From the NCBI GenBank assembly GCA_016707785.1, contig JADJGZ010000017.1, positions 1-64,000 on the forward strand: a stretch of 64,000 bases of DNA. The letters are read 5' to 3'. Positions 8,471 to 16,487 of the stretch are shown piece after piece. A program made the position numbers and the translations under genes. Source of the DNA: Bacteroidales bacterium. Its GTDB lineage: Bacteria; Bacteroidota; Bacteroidia; Bacteroidales; UBA4417. The notes under the pieces were generated by a model, which made no database searches, was not told the origin of the DNA, and saw nothing but the letters and a program-made list of their open reading frames with translations. Every line of letters begins with the position of its first letter. The stretch's first letter is position 1.

Positions 8471-10144
8471 ATGCAACTCATTTCTTATTCACAAGTCAAC
8501 CAGGAAGGCAGTCGTCCAAATATAATTGACTGGAATCCAGATCATAAGAAAATTATTATTGAGATAATCCTGTCAAAAGGAACCCTTAATATCCTGGGTC
8601 AGTCAAACCTGAGGCTTTTCACTGCATCGATGGATCATGCAGACATCATCAACTGCAAGGAAAAAAAGGACAAGATTGATTTATTCCGTTCATTTGGTTT
8701 AGCTTCAGATGAACTAGCTGATAAACCCCGTAAACTGCTTTTTAAAAGCAATAATCTTGGAGCTGTTAAACGATCCATCAATGCATTTGTTAAACGCTTG
8801 CTGCCTTCGCATCCTGCCTGCATTCTGATTATCGATGATTCTTACCTGCAATCGCTGATTGAGGATTTGCGTGTTATTAAAAGTCCGGCATCTGGTCAGA
8901 AAAAACCATTGGAGAAAAATCCCATTAAAAGGCTCATTTTAGATTCCCGTAAAGACTCAAGGATGAAAGAAATCAGCCAGCATTTTCTTGGAACTTCACC
9001 TGATGTAGAAATTGTCAGGGCAATGATCCTGAAAGCAGCCGAATCGAAATTGCCGGTATTAATTCTAGGGGAATCAGGTACAGGTAAAGACGTGATCGCC
9101 AGGCTTATAAATAAGTTTTCTACATTTAATAAGACTCCGTACAAGGTGCTGAATTGTGCTGCTTTGCCTGAAACGCTGGCAGAATCAGAATTATTTGGAG
9201 CTAAAAAAGGTAGTTTTACCAACTCTATTGCTGAAACCATCGGGCTGTTTGCAGCTTCAAACGGAGGTACTATTTTTCTGGATGAAATCGGGGACCTTTC
9301 TCTGGCAATACAAGCCAAGCTGTTATTAGCTGTTGAGAACCAAAGTATAAGACAAATCGGTTCTACGGAATCAAAAGAGAACCTGGATGTACGTGTTATC
9401 TCTGCAACCAACAGGAATATCGATTATATGGTGATGCAGCATACTTTTCGCGACGACCTCCTGTTTCGCCTTGATACCATTCGAATCAATGCTCCTCCCC
9501 TCAGAAGCCATCCGGAAGATATTCCCCTGATTGCTAAACATATCTGGTCAAAGCTGAACAGTCCTCATGAGTTATCACCTGAATTTCTTGATTATCTCAA
9601 GACTTACTCATGGCCAGGAAATGTCAGGGAAATGAAAACATTACTTAACAGCATCAGGGATATTTTTGGAGATGAAAGCCCGACAAGGGATAGCATAGAA
9701 TCGCTCAGGAACTACCGGCAGGAAGGAATAACGCAATCATTCAGTGACGGCATTCAGGATCAGGCTCGTTTTATCAGGCTGGAAGCATATAACAGGCTTA
9801 TCAAGGTTCAGAATATTCTTCGGGCCATCAAGATTAATCTTCGTCCATATATCAACGCAAAATCCACCGGTAAAAAAAATATCATGAGTCCGGATAATTT
9901 GAAGTCCTTTGTGCGGAATCAAATCAATCTGCTGGAAGACTTATGCCGGGAACCAATCTATTTTAAGGATTTAAATCTCTTCCAGGAAACTACACGATAT
10001 CGTTATCTGTTGGACAAAGCCCTTAACCATTGGCCGTCATCATTAAAAACAATGGATAAATTGTGGAATGCGGAACTTCATAAACTTGATGAGAGTATTA
10101 ATTTAAGCATTTTCCGCTTCATCTGGGGGAAGGTTGATATGTAA
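8471..10144 (+). CDS. Sigma-54-activator-like AAA+ ATPase without HTH
   Basis: A 557-residue protein. Residues about 1-165 form an N-terminal region of unknown type; about 170-400 is a sigma-54 interaction-type AAA+ domain with GESGTGKD (Walker A, near 200), CAALPETLAESELFG, GTIFLDEIGDL (Walker B, near 266), RVISATN and FRDDLLFRLDTI with the arginine finger, then SWPGNVRE. The GAFTGA loop that contacts sigma-54 reads GSFTNS: the Phe and Thr are kept but the rest is altered. The last ~150 residues are helical without a recognisable Fis-type helix-turn-helix. It is divergent from the MoxR/TraB operon, which suggests a regulator of that operon, but with no DNA-binding domain it could instead be a non-transcriptional ATPase component. 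Confidence 0.75.
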   Translation: MQLISYSQVNQEGSRPNIIDWNPDHKKIIIEIILSKGTLNILGQSNLRLFTASMDHADIINCKEKKDKIDLFRSFGLASDELADKPRKLLFKSNNLGAVKRSINAFVKRLLPSHPACILIIDDSYLQSLIEDLRVIKSPASGQKKPLEKNPIKRLILDSRKDSRMKEISQHFLGTSPDVEIVRAMILKAAESKLPVLILGESGTGKDVIARLINKFSTFNKTPYKVLNCAALPETLAESELFGAKKGSFTNSIAETIGLFAASNGGTIFLDEIGDLSLAIQAKLLLAVENQSIRQIGSTESKENLDVRVISATNRNIDYMVMQHTFRDDLLFRLDTIRINAPPLRSHPEDIPLIAKHIWSKLNSPHELSPEFLDYLKTYSWPGNVREMKTLLNSIRDIFGDESPTRDSIESLRNYRQEGITQSFSDGIQDQARFIRLEAYNRLIKVQNILRAIKINLRPYINAKSTGKKNIMSPDNLKSFVRNQINLLEDLCREPIYFKDLNLFQETTRYRYLLDKALNHWPSSLKTMDKLWNAELHKLDESINLSIFRFIWGKVDM

Positions 10145-10162
10145 TTTTTGGTTGTAAATAAG

Positions 10163-10336
10163 CTGGAGTGCCTAAAGTGAGCTAGAGTGAGCTAGAGTGC
10201 CTAAAGGTAAAGTGAGCTAGAGTGCCTAAAGTAAGGGCGAGACGCAAATTAATCAGGCCGGGGTCGCGTGCCATTGCGCTAAGTGCCTGGAGTGAACTAA
10301 AGTGCCTGGAGTGAGCTAAAGTGAACTAGAGTGAAA
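10163..10336. repeat. Tandem 9-10 bp repeats (AGTGCCTAA / AGTGAGCTAG)
   Basis: Short units AGTGAGCTAG, AGTGCCTAA, AGTGCCTGG and AGTGAACTAA alternate in two blocks, interrupted near 10228-10280 by unrelated sequence. The region lies between two convergent genes and carries frequent TAG/TAA triplets. No gene is seen. Confidence 0.8.
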
Positions 10337-10364
10337 CCTTACTTGGAAGATTAGAAATAGCAGA

Positions 10365-12323
10365 TTATTGCAATGCTTTCCTGGCTTTTAAAATATACTT
10401 CGCAGTATCCAATGGACTTATCCCTCTAAAAGGCCGGATGACTCCTAATTCATCGGGACATTCCTGGTAACCATGAAAGTGAGTGGAAATCCGGGCTTTG
10501 CCCCCGGAGCGGGAACTTAGTTTCACCGGGTAATCCAGGGAGGTGGAAACCGGTAACAATCCATGAAGGATGAACCGTCCGTTATCCATTTCCGGACTTT
10601 CAAAACTGCCCCGCATTCGGGTGATATCGCTGGTAATGGCACCCAATAAGTCTTCGGTAGCCTGGATCCTGAACCTGATCATGGGTTCCAGGAGGGTGGT
10701 ACCGGTATTTACCAGTCCATCCATAATGCCCATAGGGGTTGCAATAACAAAATCGCCCGGACGGGAATGCATTTCATGGTCTTCGCCTTCAATGAGGGTG
10801 ATTTTTATATCGGTTACTTCCCAGCCTTTGATCCCCTGTTTTAGTGCTTCAGGAATAGTGCGTTCCACCTCATTCTGGTACTTCTGCAAAACATCGTTCA
10901 CTCCAATGGCACTGGAATAGTTCACTCCGCTACCCAGCTCACCGGGTTCGATGAGGAATTTCAGGATAGCCCAGCAGGGTTTGGGCATCCAGTATCTGAC
11001 AAAGCCCTCAGCGGTTGAAGAAGGGGTTTCCTTATAGATTACCGTTGGGTTTTCGAACCTGGCTGCAATGGAAAACCGGTCGAGTAGGATCTTCTCCATT
11101 ACCTCCATTTGTATCCAGCCCATCATTTTTAACTGCAGTTCCGCTTCTTCACGCAACCATTCAAACTCAAGGGAAGGATCTTCTTCAGCCAGTTCCTGCA
11201 AGGCTGCTGCAAGTGCAGGATAGTCTTTTTCATTGATTGCTTTCACCTGGACAATGAACAGAGGCTGCTGAATCCTTACTGCAGGTGGAAGCTGTAATGG
11301 TTCAGATCCGAGGAAATCACCAATTCTCACGTTTGAAAGTCCGCAAAGTCCGGCAATATTTCCCGCATCAACAAAACCTATTTCTTCATGTTTACCTGGT
11401 AGCACCTTCCTCACTTGTATCACCTTCGAATCTTCAGCTGTTCTCACATTTTTGAGTACCTCACGGGTCGAAATCTTCCCTTCTAGCACCCTAACCAGGG
11501 CCACTTTCCCCATAATCCTGTCATGTTCAATGCCATACACCAGGGCAGAGAATGGATTCGATGCACTTCCTGTTGGAGGGGGAAGATAAGAGATGACGGC
11601 ATCCAGTAGGGCTTCAAGTCCTATCTCATACTTTGCTGATCCAAACAATAGAGGAATAAAATGCCGGGAATGCACTAACTGCCTGAGTTGTTGATCCAAT
11701 TCAGCAAAAACGGGAAGAGTCCCTTCAAAATATGCATTCAACAATCCTTCATGTGTTGCAACCAGTCTTTCAAGAAGATCTTCTCTGGTTTTGGCATTCG
11801 ACCATAATGGGGAAATATGAACCTCCGCTTCACCTTCATCAGAACAGTGCTGCAAGACAAAGGGATCCACCCTTAATTCCTTCCTTATTTCATCCAGGAC
11901 CCTATCAATGTCAGCCCCGAGCCTGTCGATTTTATTGATAAAGATGATAACAGGAATACCGGCATTCTCCAAAGCCCTGTAAAGTGCCTCTGTATGAGCC
12001 TGCACCCCTTCAACGGCTGAGATGACAAGAATTGCCCCATCTACAGCCCTGAGCGTGCGCTCAACATCTGCCGAAAAATCCACATGGCCGGGAGTATCGA
12101 TCAGGTTAATCTGTATTCCTTTCCAGGAAAATGTAACCTGGGCAGATCTGACTGAAATCCCCCTCTCCTTTTCAACGGGTAAAAAATCAGTAAATGCAGA
12201 TCCATTATCAACATTACCCGCCTTTTTGATCACCCCTCCAAGCAGCAGCATTTGTTCAGTAATGCTGGTTTTACCGGCATCAGCATGGGCAAGGATGGCA
12301 ATATTGCGAAGGGTTTCAGGCAT
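10365..12323 (-). CDS. Tet(M)/Tet(O)-like ribosomal protection GTPase
   Basis: An EF-G-like translational GTPase of the ribosomal-protection subfamily, 652 residues from the chosen start. G motifs are complete: AHADAGKT (G1), ERGISVRS (G2), DTPGHVDF (G3), NKID (G4) and GSAK (G5). The N-terminal pattern with KKAGNVDNGSAFTDFLPVEKERG is typical of Tet(M)/Tet(Q) rather than of canonical EF-G, and domains II-V follow to the C-terminal SPLDTAKYILKARKAL. I chose MPETLRNIAIL as start because family members begin just before the P-loop; the frame is open 26 codons further upstream to 12401. Members release tetracycline from the ribosome, but many chromosomal homologues have no proven resistance role, so resistance cannot be inferred. 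Confidence 0.8.
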   Translation of the reverse strand: MPETLRNIAILAHADAGKTSITEQMLLLGGVIKKAGNVDNGSAFTDFLPVEKERGISVRSAQVTFSWKGIQINLIDTPGHVDFSADVERTLRAVDGAILVISAVEGVQAHTEALYRALENAGIPVIIFINKIDRLGADIDRVLDEIRKELRVDPFVLQHCSDEGEAEVHISPLWSNAKTREDLLERLVATHEGLLNAYFEGTLPVFAELDQQLRQLVHSRHFIPLLFGSAKYEIGLEALLDAVISYLPPPTGSASNPFSALVYGIEHDRIMGKVALVRVLEGKISTREVLKNVRTAEDSKVIQVRKVLPGKHEEIGFVDAGNIAGLCGLSNVRIGDFLGSEPLQLPPAVRIQQPLFIVQVKAINEKDYPALAAALQELAEEDPSLEFEWLREEAELQLKMMGWIQMEVMEKILLDRFSIAARFENPTVIYKETPSSTAEGFVRYWMPKPCWAILKFLIEPGELGSGVNYSSAIGVNDVLQKYQNEVERTIPEALKQGIKGWEVTDIKITLIEGEDHEMHSRPGDFVIATPMGIMDGLVNTGTTLLEPMIRFRIQATEDLLGAITSDITRMRGSFESPEMDNGRFILHGLLPVSTSLDYPVKLSSRSGGKARISTHFHGYQECPDELGVIRPFRGISPLDTAKYILKARKALQ

Positions 12324-12554
12324 GGGTGGATTTTCGGGGGCGAACTTAAGCAAATTTACTATGAATATGGCTTCCCGGCAGTTTGTGAAATAATCCTGCA
12401 TATATAAGATTCTTTCTTTTAATTTGTGCTTTTATGCACAGTGCCTAATTCAAACCATTGAATCTGATTAAATAACCATTAGTAAATCTCTTCACCATCC
12501 GAGAATGATATTATGGCCCATTCCATGTAACTTTTAAAAACTAATGAATAACAC

Positions 12555-14120
12555 ATGAAAAAAAGTGTCCTTTCGCTTCTGCTGTTGATTTCACTTACCT
12601 CTAACTTTTCACTTTTCGCTCAAACCGACAAAGTAAACAGACGAATCATCGAAATCGGCCAAACCGATAACCAAACCATGCAGCATCTCGATGTTTTATG
12701 CAATCGCTTTGGTGGCAGGCCTATTGGTTCCGATGCCTATGACAATGCTGCTGAATGGGCAGCCAGTAAGTTCAGGGAATGGGGCATGCAGGTGGAAATG
12801 GATGAAGCGGGAACATTACCTGTAGGGTTCAACAGGGGGCCCTGGTTCGGCAGAATGCTGGGTGGAGATGGAATGATCCTTCACTTTGCGACCCCTTCCT
12901 ATACTGCCGGGACAAAAGGGGTTCAAAAAGGGCATGTGCTGATTGAACCCAAAACAAAAGCAGAATTTGAGCGAATGAAAGGCAGGCTGAATGGGGCCTG
13001 GGTGCTGATATCAGGTGAAAGTGAAGGCTGGCCGGTAGATTACTCTGTAGCTGCCGATCAAAAAAGGACAGAAATTATCGCAGAAAATGAAAAAATCGAT
13101 AAACTAAATGATTCAATCCGTTCTTTAAACTGGAGAAACAGGGATTCCGGCAAAAAAGCCGAACTACTTCCACTTAAAGAAGCTCCTGCCCTCTTCTATA
13201 AAGAAATGGTGGAAGCAGGAATACTGGGAATTATTCAATCATCATCCGTGCCTATCAGGGCGCTGTATGACCGGAAAAACATTGATAGCATGTCGTTTGA
13301 CAGACTGCCCACCGTCCCGGATATCAAGCTCGATGAGCATCAGTTTAAAGTTATTGAGCAAATGACAAAAGAGCGTCAACGTTTTGAACTTGAATTCGAC
13401 ATCCGGAATCATTTCAAAATGGGGCCCGTGAAATACCATAATGTAATCGGCATTATTCCCGGAACAAAATATCCTGATGAATATGTGATTATGGGCGGAC
13501 ATCTCGATGCTTACGATGTTGCCACAGGAGGTGTTGATGATGGATCTGGGGTAACCCCTGCCATGGAAGCCGCACGACTCATCATGAAAGCGGGAGGCAA
13601 ACCTAAAAGAACCATCCTGGTGATCCTGTGGGCCGGGGAAGAGTTCGGATTACTCGGTTCAGAAAGCTGGGTGAAACGAAACGAAGATAAATGGGGAAAA
13701 ATCTCGAATATGTTTAACCGTGATGGGGGACCAACGGTTGCAAATAGTCTGAGTGTTACAGAAGCAATGTGGGATGATATGGAGAAAATATGCAAGCCTC
13801 TGAATGATATAAATCCCGATTTCCCTTTCACGCTTAAAAAGCGGGAACCCAGGGAAATGCCTAAAAAAGCTTCCGGGACTGATGCAGGCTCGTTTGCGGT
13901 GAAAGGAATCCCAACTATGACATTCGGAACAGAAGATACAAAAGGATACGACTTCAGTTATATGGAAATATGGCATACCGAGCGCGACACTTATGATAAA
14001 AGCATTGCCGAATACCAGGAACACACCTCAATTGTTACAGCCATTGTTGTGCTGGGTGTCGCCAGTCTCGACCATCTCCTCCCCGCACAGGGTTTTATCT
14101 CCCTCCGAAAAAAAGAATGA
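12555..14120 (+). CDS. Secreted M28 family zinc peptidase
   Basis: A 521-residue exported peptidase with a signal peptide (KKSVLSLLLLISL, cleavage near LFAQ at residue 23). A protease-associated domain-like insert lies between about 120 and 250. The M28 core has the co-catalytic zinc ligands in order: His in GGHLDAYD near 316, Asp in VDDGSG near 329, Glu pair in GEEFGLLGS near 361, and His in IWHTERDTYD near 475. The family releases N-terminal or C-terminal amino acids from peptides (aminopeptidase or carboxypeptidase Q-like). Location is periplasm or outside. It is monocistronic and divergent from the Tet(M)-like gene. Confidence 0.9.
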   Translation: MKKSVLSLLLLISLTSNFSLFAQTDKVNRRIIEIGQTDNQTMQHLDVLCNRFGGRPIGSDAYDNAAEWAASKFREWGMQVEMDEAGTLPVGFNRGPWFGRMLGGDGMILHFATPSYTAGTKGVQKGHVLIEPKTKAEFERMKGRLNGAWVLISGESEGWPVDYSVAADQKRTEIIAENEKIDKLNDSIRSLNWRNRDSGKKAELLPLKEAPALFYKEMVEAGILGIIQSSSVPIRALYDRKNIDSMSFDRLPTVPDIKLDEHQFKVIEQMTKERQRFELEFDIRNHFKMGPVKYHNVIGIIPGTKYPDEYVIMGGHLDAYDVATGGVDDGSGVTPAMEAARLIMKAGGKPKRTILVILWAGEEFGLLGSESWVKRNEDKWGKISNMFNRDGGPTVANSLSVTEAMWDDMEKICKPLNDINPDFPFTLKKREPREMPKKASGTDAGSFAVKGIPTMTFGTEDTKGYDFSYMEIWHTERDTYDKSIAEYQEHTSIVTAIVVLGVASLDHLLPAQGFISLRKKE

Positions 14121-14536
14121 TATAAATGCAAAATGAAAAATGAAAAGATTAAAATGAAAAATTTAGACTGAATCACTTATAAAGTGTTTGATTTTCTGAT
14201 TTAACAATTGTCAATTTGCATTCTTTACTTTGCATTAAAGTCTGCACCTGCCGCTGATCATTCTGCATTCTTTATTATGCATTTGATTTTCAAGGGGATT
14301 TAAACATTTTCACTCTGCATTTTCATTTGTTTTACGCAGCGGCGGATTTGATTTTGGATTTCTTGCATTTCTTTTGCCCCAAGGGCCTTTGCTTTCATTT
14401 CTGCTTTTGCATTCTTTACCCTCCTCCCTCACCAATCATATTTCTCCATTCACCCACTAAAATTCGTCATTCAATAAATCAAGTTTTCCAGCTATCACAT
14501 TCCTGGCTTATTTCGCAGCATAAAAAGCAAAAAGTC
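14121..14536. other. Intergenic region with low-complexity motifs
   Basis: These 416 bp contain loosely repeated ATGAAAAATGAAAA and TGCATTCTTT pieces. The reading frame of the next gene is open back to 14327, but that extension is Phe/Pro-rich and unlike any OsmC protein. No convincing gene or promoter was found. Confidence 0.5.
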
Positions 14537-14992
14537 ATGAATAATACTCAAAACAAAAGCGATGAAGGAAACCTATTGGAGGTCTCTTTAAATCTTGTCA
14601 ATGAAAAAATGCATATCATCGGACAGGCCGGGAATAATGAACCTATCCATACTGACTATATTCCACCCTATGGCGACAATCTCGGCTATATGCCCCTTCA
14701 ACTTTTCCTGATCAGCCTGGGAGCCTGTGCATCCGGATCTGTGCTTGTCCTTCTGCGCAAGCTGCAGAAGAATATTAAAGGATTGGAAGTCAAGGCCTAT
14801 GGAAAAAGAAGAACCCTGCATCCCACATCCTTCGAAACCATTACTCTCGACTTTCAGATAGTATCACCTGATGTGAAGCCCGAAGACATGGACAAAGTTA
14901 TTGCGATGTCAGAAGCAAGTATCTGCCCGGTTTGGGCAATGATCAAGGGAAATGTTGATGTGGAAGTTAAGTATCAGATTTCTTTAAGCTAA
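14537..14992 (+). CDS. OsmC family peroxiredoxin-like protein
   Basis: A 151-residue cytoplasmic OsmC/Ohr-type protein, which typically reduces organic hydroperoxides by a two-cysteine mechanism. The two reactive cysteines are present in LGACASGSVLVLLRK (near residue 64) and SEASICPVWAMIKG (near 131). The start at 14537 gives the usual family length and a charged N-terminus, whereas the frame remains open 70 codons upstream. The stop is 5 nt from the next start, so it heads a small operon with two membrane proteins. The reductant is not identifiable here. Confidence 0.85.
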   Translation: MNNTQNKSDEGNLLEVSLNLVNEKMHIIGQAGNNEPIHTDYIPPYGDNLGYMPLQLFLISLGACASGSVLVLLRKLQKNIKGLEVKAYGKRRTLHPTSFETITLDFQIVSPDVKPEDMDKVIAMSEASICPVWAMIKGNVDVEVKYQISLS

Positions 14993-14997
14993 GCAAG

Positions 14998-15663
14998 ATG
15001 AAAATTCCCTTTACAGCTGAGCAATTTTTTAAGGTTTTTGAAAACTATAACGTTCAGGTATTCCCTGCTCAGGTTATTCTGGTTCTTCTGGGGATAACAG
15101 GTCTTGTATTGGCGCATTCAGCAAAGCCTTACAGGGATAAACTTATTGGTAGTATTCTTGGATTAGTTTGGATATGGGCAGGAATAATCTATCATATCGG
15201 GTTCTTTGCATCCATTAACAAGGCAGCCAATTTTTTCGGCATCGTCTTTATTTTGCAGGGGCTATTAATAATTTGGAGCAGTTTCAGTGGAAAATGGACA
15301 GGAATTTCACTTAAACCAACATTAAGTGGGTATATCGGAGAAATTCTGGTGATTTTTGGTTTGCTGATATATCCCATAATAGGATTAATCCTTGGCACTC
15401 CAATTAAACATATAATTTCTTTTGGACTTCCATGTCCGTCAACCATAGCCACTTTTGGATTCTTTCTGCTTACATCAGGTAAACTTCCCAGATATCTGTT
15501 ACTGATTCCTTCACTATGGGTTTTGATTGGCTTTATGGCTGCTCTGAACTTTGGAGTTTACCAGGATGTAATGCTGCTCATCTCGTTATTGGTTTCACTT
15601 CCTTTTATCCTATTTAAGAAAAAACCCAAATCTGAAACTATTGATTCCGTTACAATCAATTGA
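14998..15663 (+). CDS. DUF6064 family membrane protein
   Basis: A 221-residue inner-membrane protein with about seven hydrophobic helices. The N-terminus (PFTAEQFFKVFENYN, then FPAQVILVLLGI) and the IYHIGFFASINKAANFFG stretch match what I recall of DUF6064, a family without known function. It begins 5 nt after the OsmC gene, so it is translated from the same mRNA. The C-terminus is short and basic. Confidence 0.7.
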   Translation: MKIPFTAEQFFKVFENYNVQVFPAQVILVLLGITGLVLAHSAKPYRDKLIGSILGLVWIWAGIIYHIGFFASINKAANFFGIVFILQGLLIIWSSFSGKWTGISLKPTLSGYIGEILVIFGLLIYPIIGLILGTPIKHIISFGLPCPSTIATFGFFLLTSGKLPRYLLLIPSLWVLIGFMAALNFGVYQDVMLLISLLVSLPFILFKKKPKSETIDSVTIN

Positions 15664-15687
15664 TAATCAATTCAAAACCCAGATAAA

Positions 15688-16320
15688 ATGAAGAGTGGTT
15701 TTAATAACTATTTTCTGACGATCACCCATCCGGGCAAGTCATTTGAAAAGCTGTTGAGTAATGAAAAATCCATGTCGCTTGGATTTATATACATCCTGGT
15801 TCCAACTCTTGCCTACACTTTGATGTACATATTCTTAACCATCGGTCATGGTGCACCATCGGTATTTACTCCATGGCTGAACATCCCAAAGGAATCGTAT
15901 TATTCAATAAACAGGTTCCTCCTGGCACCAAGTATGATTTTATGCTGGCTGGTAACAACTGCTTTTATTCAGGTGATGAGTAAAATAATGAATGGCAAGG
16001 GCTCTTTTGAACAAACACTTTCTGTACTGGCATTGAGTATAAGTATTTCTATGTGGGGAGGACTTATCCATGATCTGCCCATGAGCTTTCTGAGTGCTAT
16101 TGGAGTGATTGATGCCCGGCAGCATGAAATAGATATGAATTCTCCGACCATTTTCCGCACATTACTCTGGATTTGTTACTCAATATATTTCCTGGCTTTT
16201 AGTATACTATTCCCTAAAACAGTGCAAGTAGTCCATCAATTCAGCCGGATAAAAAGTTTCCTGATTGGACTTTCAGGCTTCATAGTTTTTCAAATGATGT
16301 TTCTTTTATTTAACCGATAA
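15688..16320 (+). CDS. YIP1-domain integral membrane protein
   Basis: A 210-residue protein with five or six transmembrane helices and a cytoplasmic N-terminal stretch (THPGKSFEKL) that is the usual opening of bacterial YIP1-domain proteins. Motifs such as GSFEQTLSVLALSISI support the assignment. Function of bacterial YIP1 proteins is unknown. It follows the DUF6064 gene by 24 nt and probably closes that operon. Confidence 0.65.
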   Translation: MKSGFNNYFLTITHPGKSFEKLLSNEKSMSLGFIYILVPTLAYTLMYIFLTIGHGAPSVFTPWLNIPKESYYSINRFLLAPSMILCWLVTTAFIQVMSKIMNGKGSFEQTLSVLALSISISMWGGLIHDLPMSFLSAIGVIDARQHEIDMNSPTIFRTLLWICYSIYFLAFSILFPKTVQVVHQFSRIKSFLIGLSGFIVFQMMFLLFNR

Positions 16321-16487
16321 ACCCAACATAAAAAGTACTTTCTGGCTGAAATTGAAATAATTCAATCCCTTAGGCATGTCATTCAAGATACAATATCAGT
16401 CATTCAATCATTTTTCACTACCTGTTTTTGAAACTTGAAGGTATATTTGAAGGCCTTTTCAATGAATGAATAATTCAAGCCCTACCC

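Noticed and set aside
10365..12323. Acquired tetracycline resistance gene
   Set aside because: No mobile-element genes, leader peptide or resistance neighbours are visible; only family similarity can be claimed.
14327..14536. N-terminal extension of the OsmC protein
   Set aside because: The 70 extra residues are Phe/Cys/Pro-rich and unlike any OsmC family start; an ATG at 14537 gives the normal length.
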